Assembly (NCBI RefSeq): GCF_004664715.2
Contig: NC_051069.1
Location: forward strand, 3,382,501-3,446,500
Direction of reading: 5' to 3'
DNA from: Peromyscus leucopus
Taxonomy: Eukaryota; Chordata; Mammalia; Rodentia; Cricetidae
Length of the DNA stretch: 64,000 nucleotides
In this document: piece by piece, positions 57,106 through 64,000 of the stretch
Position numbering within the stretch: position 1 is the stretch's first letter
How the letters are laid out: each line of letters opens with the position of its first letter
Made by a program: the position numbers and the translations under genes
Notes under the pieces: generated by a model
What the model saw: the letters and a program-made list of their open reading frames with translations, nothing else
The model's database searches: none
Told to the model about the DNA's origin: nothing

Positions 57106-57380
57106 GCACGTGGGCAGGCCAGAGGTTGGTGTGAGGTATCTTCTTTTATTCTCCACTTTATTTTTTGAAATAGGACCCCTCTCCCAATCTGGAGCTGACT
57201 GAATGGCTAGGCTAGCTGGCCAGTGAGATTGACTGATCTGCTTGCCTCTCTCAGTGCTGGGTGGCATGTATGCCTTCATGCTTAGCTTTTCATGTGGACG
57301 CTGGGAATCCAAACTGAGGGCTCCATGCTTACGTGCTTACGTAGCAGGTGCTTTACCAATGGAGCCATCTCCTTGGTCCT
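57065..57380 (-). repeat. (TG)n plus inverted tRNA-derived SINE
   Basis: A TG array (57066-57104) precedes GGCAGGCCAGAGGTTGGTG, CTAGCTGGCCAGTGAG, GGTGCTTTACCAATGGAGCC, an inverted SINE. Confidence 0.85.
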
Positions 57381-58204
57381 GTTTACTGTTTGACTAGTGT
57401 CTTTTGTAAATAGGAAGTTAGAAAACGTCCCCGTCGTCCATGTAAAGGTTCAGTAACACATGACGAGTTTGGAGAAGAAGTAAAGGGGTGTTGGGAGTGG
57501 GGATCAGGAGGCATTTCAGAGGGAACAGGGTTTAAGAGATTTGAGCTTGAATCCAAAATGGATCTCATACATGTCAGAGGTACACTTCAGAGGAAGAACA
57601 TGGGAAACAGGGCCTATCAGGCCATATTAAATTAATTTTCCCGTGAGAAGTTTGCCTTTTGTGCAAACATGAATGACCATGCCATGCCCCCATCCTCTGG
57701 CTGGGGAACCTCCAACCAAAGTTCTACCCTGATAATCCAGAGGCCTACAGAGTCCTTGGTACAGCTGCAGAACCCCCCACCCCCACCCCCCCACCCCCGC
57801 TCACGGGCCAGCACCATGTGCACCTCTCTAAGTAACTCGGTGGGTTTTCATGGAAATTAACTTGAAGACTTGATGGGCATGCTTTTTACTGTAACAGACA
57901 AGCTTTACATAAAATGCTTTTGTAAAAGGCTATTTCACTCTGTATATTTAAGGCACGCCACACAGCAGGACAAGATATACACCCCCCCCCACGGGGTAAA
58001 ATTGTTGCTGTGGGGAAATGAACACACTCGTCACCTCAGTTACTGTTCTTTCACCCCTGTGGCAAAGCAGCTGTAATCTACACATTGGCAAAAATCTCGT
58101 AGTAACAGTACATCACCATTAGCTCTGGTCTGCAGACAATGCACTTTGGCCAAGACTTTCACAATCCAAAATCGCTTCCAAGAACCAAGGAAAAAGCCCA
58201 CAAC
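57381..58204. other. Unique intron; no gene seen
   Basis: It contains a C-rich G-quadruplex-capable run at 57773-57798 and a C run near 57983-57991. Confidence 0.5.
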
Positions 58205-58526
58205 AAGGCCAGGGAGATGGCTCCATAGTTAAGGTGCTTGCTGAGCAAGCAAAAAGCTGAGATTTGGATCCATGCCAGAGGTTGCCTGGGTGTGGCAGCC
58301 CACCTGTGATTCCGGAGCTCAGAAGCTCAGGTTCAAGGGAACCCTGAAGGAAGGTGGCTACCCAGACGAGCTATAGCCGTAAATTCTAGGTTCAGCGAAA
58401 GACCCAGCCTCAGTGGATAAGGTGGAGAGTAACCGAGGAAGACATCAGCCTCAGGCCACTATGTGAACAAGCACAAGCATGCATGGTTAACCACACTTAT
58501 TTGTGTGCCTATACACATGCAAACAT

Positions 58527-58566
<40 letters not shown>

Positions 58567-58578
58567 ACACACACACAA
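58205..58578 (+). repeat. tRNA-derived rodent SINE with (CA)n tail
   Basis: CAGGGAGATGGCTCCATAGT, GTGCTTGCTGAGCAAGC, TTCAGCGAAAGACCCAGCC and a CA array at 58529-58577. Confidence 0.85.
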
Positions 58579-58832
58579 TTAATCCTGTAGTAATCCTGTC
58601 TCTTATGTCTAAAGTGGTATCTGGACATGTGACATGCAGTGATGCTCAACAGATACTCAAGACACTGAAGCGCTAGATGAAAACCTCAGGAGGCCAAGTG
58701 CCTGCTCCATGCTGTATTTGCCCTTCTCAAACTTCAATTCATTCTAAACTATGTGGACACGGCTTCTTATGTATTCATTTTCTTCATGATATTCTGTATA
58801 CTTAAGTAATATGTCCTCTCTCTTTTTGGGAT

Positions 58833-58985
58833 AGCTGGGTGTGGTGACGCATGCCTTTCAGCACTAGGAAGGTAGAGGCAGGTCGATGTCTGTGAGTTCG
58901 AGGCCAGCCTGGCCCACCTAGAGAGTTCCAGGACAGCTAAGGCTACACCGTGAGACCCTGTGTCAACAAACAAAACGTCAAACAA
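58833..58985 (+). repeat. B1 SINE
   Basis: AGCTGGGTGTGGTGACGCAT, TGAGTTCGAGGCCAGCCTGG and GTGAGACCCTGTGTCAAC, with an A-rich end. Confidence 0.95.
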
Positions 58986-59830
58986 AGTTTATTTTCTCAT
59001 TTCAAGATCGCAGGAAGTCATCTCTGCTAAGTTTTACTGTTAAAAAGAACTCCCTCCTCACTCACCCATGTCATTCTCCAAGTGTCATTTCTGAACACTG
59101 CTGCAGTATGGAAATGGATCGCTTCTTTGGAATTTTTTCTGCCCAGCATTCTTTCCCCCAAATCTTGCTGCTCTCCTGTGTTGGAAGCCCCTGCAGTATC
59201 CACCCCCCCCCCCGTGCCCACACCCCCTGTTGCCACACGTGAAAGGTGCTCAGCTTAACGAGGGAATGGTCTTCAAAGCTAGGTGTTTCCAGCTCCAAAG
59301 AAAACCCGACAGGCCTCCTTGCAGGAGACTCTGGGGCCTTCTTTACCCCAACTGCTGTACCAAAGGTTAACCCTTATTCCTGGCAAGCATGGTTCCGCTA
59401 ATGCCTTCTACACGGACAGCCTCTCCTCACAGTGGTTCACTAAGCCCCGGCTGCAATCATGTCCAACCAAAGCTGCTTACCATAAGTCTCCTAATAAAAA
59501 GTGCACTCCAGAATTCAAGGACCAGTAATGGCTTCTTTGATTTAAGGCAGGATTGTGGCAATAGAACAATGACAAAAACCGACAGGAGTTCTTCCATAGG
59601 CATCTTTCTCTGAAGACCAAGTTCTGACTTCCTCCTGCTGAGGGTTGAGTTTAATGTTACCAACCCTCATGGCGTCCTTTTATCAATATGGAAATAAAAT
59701 CTCTTGAAGCTACAAATACAGTCACCTATATTCACAGATAACGTAGTAGCATAGTAGTTTGGACTCTGTGATCAGCAGAACCGAGTTTTGTTTTGTTAAA
59801 ACTTTTAATTCTTTTTCAGGAGACTGTGAT
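58986..59830. other. Unique intron; no gene recognised
   Basis: A C run lies at 59203-59213. Short overlapping ORFs at 59283-59613 match nothing I know. Confidence 0.45.
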
Positions 59831-59832
59831 AA

Positions 59833-60177
59833 GGAGCTGAGGCGATGGCTCAGCCAGTCACAGCTGCTTGCTGTGCGAGAGGACCTACTTCAAGTTCCCG
59901 GAGCCATGTAAAAGCTGGCTACGGCAGCCCATGCCAGTGATGTCAGCGTTGGGAGGGGAGATCGGAGGTGGATCTGAGGAGCTTGCTGGCCACTCCACCT
60001 AGCCTGAACAGTAAGCTTTACCTTCACTGTCTCAAAAAATAAGGTGGAGGGTCATATAGAAAGACATGGCACCTGACGCCTTCCCCTGGTCCCAGAGCCA
60101 TGTATATATGCATATGGGCATATGTGTATATGTGTAACTGCGCACATAGGTACACATAGACCAAACATCACGTACAC

Positions 60178-60180
<3 letters not shown>
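59833..60180 (+). repeat. tRNA-derived rodent SINE
   Basis: GGAGCTGAGGCGATGGCTCAG, GCTTGCTGTGCGAGAGGACC, CACTGTCTCAAAAAATAAGG; the tail leads into the GA array. Confidence 0.85.

Positions 60181-60181
<1 letters not shown>

Positions 60182-60251
<70 letters not shown>
60182..60251 (+). repeat. (GA)n microsatellite
   Basis: About 34 GA units with one AAAG interruption. Confidence 0.97.
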
Positions 60252-60296
60252 ATGTGATAGGATTGTAGGCACCCAAGAAACTAGTAATCCCAGGAC

Positions 60297-60328
<32 letters not shown>
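60297..60328 (+). repeat. (ATCA)n microsatellite
   Basis: Eight ATCA units. Confidence 0.95.
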
Positions 60329-61155
60329 CAATAACCACCTTTCCCTAACTGTGTCTCACAGCATTGAAATGTGTGCAAACAGGCTGGGTTTCTGCCTGCC
60401 TCCTTACATTTGTGCCTTTCTTTTTTTCGATACTTTTTTTTTTTTAATTATCGTACAATACAACGGGGTTCATTCACCATGGCATGTTCATAGATATCTG
60501 CCCATTTTCTGGATTTTCTGGATCATGACTTTACCACAGAGAACCCTCAGGGACTATAGCACAAGAATGACGTGTTTTGACCTCCTCATTGTGATTCAGG
60601 AACTAGCAGAGCAACAACAAAATATCCTACAAGGTAGGGCAACAGGAGGAAGGCTTAGAACCACAGGCATTCCTTCAGGGACTTCCAGGAGGTGGGGCCT
60701 CGCTCTTGCCTGTGTTTGCCTCAGCGGAACTGAAGCGGCCGAGCACAGGCGGGTCCTCTTTCTTCACTTATCCAAAGTGGATTCGATTTTCTAAGAGAGC
60801 TCCGTCTACCTTCAGTAGCCCTCCCTAACCATTCCTCACCCTTAAACCCCTCTGGCCCTTTCCCTTCTAATACCCAAACATGCCAGGGTCGGTATCTCTC
60901 ACTATCTCCTTCCTATACATGCTACATCCCTTAACCAAATTCTATTGTTTTCGGAGCAGGTGATGTTCCCTCCACGCCTCTGGAGTCCCTGCATTATCTA
61001 GCACACAGAAACTGTTAAGGCCTCTTTATAGACTCAAATGCTGACTAGTTAGAGTCCAATGAAACATAAGCAATGTAGAAATAGGAAAAGGAAAGAAACC
61101 ATGCACGGGAAGGAACAGAAAACACAGCATCAACTCATGCAGGGCCAGGATCTTG
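60329..61155. other. Unique intron; no gene recognised
   Basis: A 147-codon ORF at 60351-60794 starts within low-complexity sequence and matches no family I know. Confidence 0.45.
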
Positions 61156-61159
61156 TCTC

Positions 61160-61325
61160 ACGACTTAAGTGACTTTGACTCTATGTGTTTCAGTTTCTCC
61201 GATCCCGAACGCTGAAATAACAATACCACCTACTCCTTAGGCTGTTTAGGAGGAGGATTAAAGAGTTCACATTTGTGAAGGAGTTAGCAAAGTGCTAAGG
61301 AGCCTGCAAATACTACGTAAGCAAT
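61160..61325 (+). repeat. MIR SINE remnant
   Basis: GTGTTTCAGTTTCTCCGATC, AACAATACCACCTACTCC, GGATTAAAGAGTTCACATTTG and AGCAAAGTGCTAAGGAG match MIR in order. Confidence 0.75.
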
Positions 61326-62083
61326 TTCAAAAGAAAACAAGAATTAAATAGCAGGGTAAGGCCCACAGGGCTACCCAACCAGCGCAGAGTTGGTCTAGGC
61401 TGTGCCGGGGGTTTCGGGACGCTTACACCAGCATGGGCCAAGGACAGAGAAGTCTCTGGGACCTAGGGACTGGCTGGCAGAGGAGGAGACACATTTGGAA
61501 ACAGCACTCCTCCGATCTGGTTTGAAGGCCCTGGGAGTTACCAGGTCCTACCAAGAGCTGGATTCCACTGGGGAGCTCTCAGGGCTAGGCTGTGGCTTCT
61601 CGGGTTAGCCCAGGGAGGAACAGTTGCTGGGCATGCTGGCGCCAGGCCTCGGGTGGCTGCAGCGGGGGATGAGGGGACAGCCCTGAGCCCCGCCCCCTGC
61701 CTGGCTGCCCAGAGCCTCACGGAAAGTTACTGCCTGCAAACGTGGCAGGAACCCGGGGCTGCCAAGGGTTGCTGCGCTTGCTGGGATCCCAGGCAAGGAA
61801 GGCCCAGGGCTCAGTCTAGTCTCCAACATCCCCTGTGCGTAACTATTCTCTCCGCAGCTACAAGATTTTGGGGTGAAAGGAGGACAAAAACATTTGAACT
61901 AGGGGCCTTAAGGAAGGAGCATCTTTGCCCTAGGATGTCCCTAAAACAAACGTGCCACCCACCTTTCCCCCTGCTCTCCCCACCGGATGAGCTCAGGTAC
62001 TTTCATCTGATGGACTTTGAAAAAAATTCTCTAAAGTTCAGCTCGCCAGAGGCTTCTATTTGTTTATTTGTTGACTTGTTTTC
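61326..62083. other. Unique intron, locally GC-rich
   Basis: 61390-61830 is GC-richer than its surroundings with scattered CpGs, but too few for a CpG island. No gene is recognised. Confidence 0.45.
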
Positions 62084-62130
62084 CATTCATTCATTCATTC
62101 ATTCATTCATTCGTTCGTTCATTCATTCAT
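62084..62130 (+). repeat. (ATTC)n microsatellite
   Basis: About 12 ATTC units with two GTTC variants. Confidence 0.95.
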
Positions 62131-62335
62131 TTTTGAGGCAAGGTCTCATGTAGCCTGAGCCGGCCCTGAGTTTGCTCCGTAGCTGAGGATGACCTTGACT
62201 TTTCGATCCTCCTGCCTCCACCTCCTGAGAGCAGAAATTGCAGACCGACCCATTTTCCTTGGTGCTGGGTGTGGAACCCGAGCTTTCAGAAATGCTAGGC
62301 AAGCATTCTACCACCTGAGCTCTGTGCTCAGCCCC
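62131..62335 (-). repeat. B4-type SINE (B1-like plus ID-like), inverted
   Basis: TTTTGAGGCAAGGTCTCATGT, GCTGAGGATGACCTTGACTT, then GGTGCTGGGTGTGGAACCC, TAGGCAAGCATTCTACCACC. Confidence 0.88.
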
Positions 62336-62836
62336 CGACTCATTTCTCGGAAACAGCTTCTAAACACCAATTATCTGCCGTCTGCCCAGCAAGGCCCCGA
62401 AGGCCCCAGAAACTCATGGTGCCATGTACAGACAGAGTGAATGGCATCTAGAAGACATGAAGGGCTACAAGATCAGTACACGCAGTGAGCTGCAGGGCGA
62501 GAATTATTTCTGCCAGGCGGGGACAGCAGACTGCACAGGCTTGCAGGGGGGTCTTGTTAGAGCAGGGCTTTGAAGAATGACTCCAGTAAGGGGGTCACCA
62601 GGTGAACAAGTGGCCTAATTAGGCTGTGGAGCACATTTATTATCTGTCCCACACCTGCTTTTTCAAGGAAGGCTTTAAAAATACAGAAGCAGGCAGTGGG
62701 CTAAAGAACAGTATTGTATCAATGCCACCTTCCCTGAATATGATCATTGTACCGTGGGGGGTGGGGGTGGGGGTGGGGAGAAATACCATGTTCCTAGAAA
62801 ATCCACACAGAAAAGATGGCAAAGGGGAATGATCCA

Positions 62837-62876
<40 letters not shown>

Positions 62877-63135
62877 ACATACATTCACACTAGTGTATGC
62901 AAGCATGCGCCATGTCTATGAAATACTAATGTTACAGTGTATCTACATGCTGGATGAGTAGGATAAAGAAAATGGGTAGAAATAGCAAAAATCCGGTGAC
63001 TATGTTTAAAGAATCCCTGGGAATTGTTTGTACTACGTTTGCAAATTTTCAGTAAGTTTGATGTTAAGCTAACACAAAAATTCACTACGCTAGAGATCAG
63101 CACTGTGGAAAACTAACAAACATGTCTGAAGTGTG
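62336..63135. other. Unique intron with G-quadruplex run and (TG)n
   Basis: A G-run cluster lies at 62756-62778 and a TG array at 62839-62869. No gene is seen. Confidence 0.5.
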
Positions 63136-63139
63136 AGGA

Positions 63140-63470
63140 GGGCGGCACTGTCAGTGAAGTGTCGGCTGTGCATGCCTGGGTACCTGAGTTTGGATTCCCA
63201 TGAAAAGCCAGTAAAAACCAGGCACGGAGGCTCACATCTGTAACTCTAGTGCTGGAGGGTGGAGGCAGGTGGAATCAAGATGCTCACTGGCCAGTCAGTC
63301 AAGTCAAACGGATGAGCCTCAGATTCAGGTGGAGACCCTATCTCAAAAACCACCAAGGTAGAGGGTGGTTCGAGGAAGTTACCTGAGGTTGACCTCTGGC
63401 TCCTATGAACATGTGTACCTGCATTTACACACATGTGCATGTGTGTGTGTACATACACATTTAAAGTACA
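63140..63470 (+). repeat. tRNA-derived rodent SINE, diverged
   Basis: TACCTGAGTTTGGATTCCCA, ACCAGGCACGGAGGCTCAC, TGGAGACCCTATCTCAAAAAC and a TG/CA-rich tail. Confidence 0.75.
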
Positions 63471-63490
63471 AAGAACACTCCATCATCAGC

Positions 63491-63648
63491 TTTTTTTTTT
63501 TTTTTCCTGAGACAGGGTTTCTCTGTGTAGCTTTGCGCCTTTCCTGGAACTCACTTGGTAGCCCAGGCTGGCCTCGAACTCACAGAGATCCGCCTGGCTC
63601 TGCCTCCTGAGTGCTGGGATTAAAGGCGTGCGCCACCCCCACCCAGCT
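63491..63648 (-). repeat. B1 SINE, young, cricetid-type
   Basis: A T run is followed by AGACAGGGTTTCTCTGTGTAG, CTTTGCGCCTTTCCTGG, GTAGCCCAGGCTGGCCTCGAA, GGATTAAAGGCGTGCGCCAC. It is near-intact. The internal GCTTTGCGCCTTTCCTGGAAC segment is the form I associate with cricetid rodents. Confidence 0.97.
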
Positions 63649-64000
63649 TTCCATCATCGGCTTTTAAGACACAAAGCATTCTCTTGCCAGTTCTCTGAGA
63701 AGCAGCAATACTTAGGCAGCAATAACTTAGTCTCAAGCACCCCAAAGGATACCTGTCTCTTGCGTACCCCTCTTCCCTCTATTCCCAAAGCTTGAGATTG
63801 GACCTTTCAGGGTCAAGACTGCAATAAAACTTGCAAGAGGTTGGCCTGCAAGGGTTCGAGAGAGGGAGGGACCAAAGGATACGGCTTTCATTCTCACAGT
63901 AGAGGCATCCCCAGGGATGTAGAAGAAGCAGTTCCACACAGGGTGGGTAGTCAGCTCAGGAAAGATTGGGACCTAGCAGACAGTTCTTCAGTCCTTGATT
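63649..64000. other. Unique intron to the window end; no gene seen
   Basis: No repeat or coding signal is recognised. Confidence 0.5.

Larger units (their letters stand above)
31760..64000 (-). other. Rora: Sequence upstream of the RORalpha4 promoter; intron of the long Rora isoforms
   Basis: Known gene structure places the alpha4 start downstream of the first exons of the longer isoforms, so this half should be intronic in those transcripts. I did not see the exons encoding the long-isoform N-termini here. The assignment depends on knowledge of the gene rather than on anything within this stretch. Confidence 0.7.

Noticed and set aside
59283..59663. Overlapping short ORFs on both strands
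   Set aside because: Considered as an LTR or retrocopy remnant, but no diagnostic ends or conserved residues are visible.
60351..60794. 147-codon plus-strand ORF
   Set aside because: No recognised domain; it begins next to low-complexity sequence in an intron and lacks any coding context.
61653..62153. 166-codon plus-strand ORF
   Set aside because: Its second half is the ATTC array (repeated Ser-Phe-Ile-His) and a B4 SINE; the first half is GC-rich intron.

Overview
The window is non-repetitive to moderately repetitive mammalian nuclear DNA from a muroid rodent. Rodent-specific SINEs (B1, B2/B3-type and B4-type), a rodent L1 3' end, long CA, GA and CT microsatellites, and old MIR and MER5-type remnants are scattered throughout. 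The cleanest B1 copy (63491-63648) has the sequence form I associate with cricetids (hamsters, voles, deer mice) rather than Mus, so a cricetid is the best guess. There is no prokaryotic, viral or plasmid content.

The only functional gene I can support is Rora (RAR-related orphan receptor alpha), on the minus strand. At 31549-31576 the minus strand encodes MYFVIAAMK followed by a split codon and a GTGAGC splice donor. This is the isoform-specific N-terminus of the short RORalpha4 isoform, which is then joined to the shared DNA-binding-domain exons ([12 protein letters not shown]...). The exon sits in a CpG island of about 1.3 kb (30710-32000) that must contain the internal RORalpha4 promoter. 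Sequence to the left (1-31548) is the first intron of RORalpha4. Sequence to the right (about 31760-64000) lies upstream of that promoter and should be an intron of the longer RORalpha isoforms that start far upstream. I found no other Rora exon, so the intron after the alpha4 exon runs past position 1.

Layout: 1-13 kb is mostly unique intron with a few SINEs and MIRs. 13-18.2 kb is repeat-dense (an L1 3' end, several SINEs, CT/CA arrays, and a CG/CA alternating tract). 18-30 kb is mainly unique AT-rich intron with a 29-bp minisatellite, a MER5-type remnant, a small CpG-rich patch near 24.0 kb, and a perfect 19-bp hairpin at 28889-28929. 30.7-32.0 kb is the promoter and exon. 32-37 kb is unique intron with a TCTCC array. 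37.3-38.3 kb is a full-length RPS6 processed pseudogene interrupted by a CTTTC array. 38-64 kb is intron with regularly spaced SINEs, microsatellites and several G-quadruplex-forming runs.

Nearly all computed open reading frames are chance or repeat-derived and were not annotated. I did not find a previously undescribed biological system. The observations most worth checking are the alpha4 promoter with its candidate upstream ORFs, the perfect hairpin, the microsatellite grown inside the RPS6 pseudogene, the CpG-rich patch at 24.0 kb, and the candidate conserved regulatory stretches. All repeat boundaries were read by eye and are approximate to about 10-20 bases.
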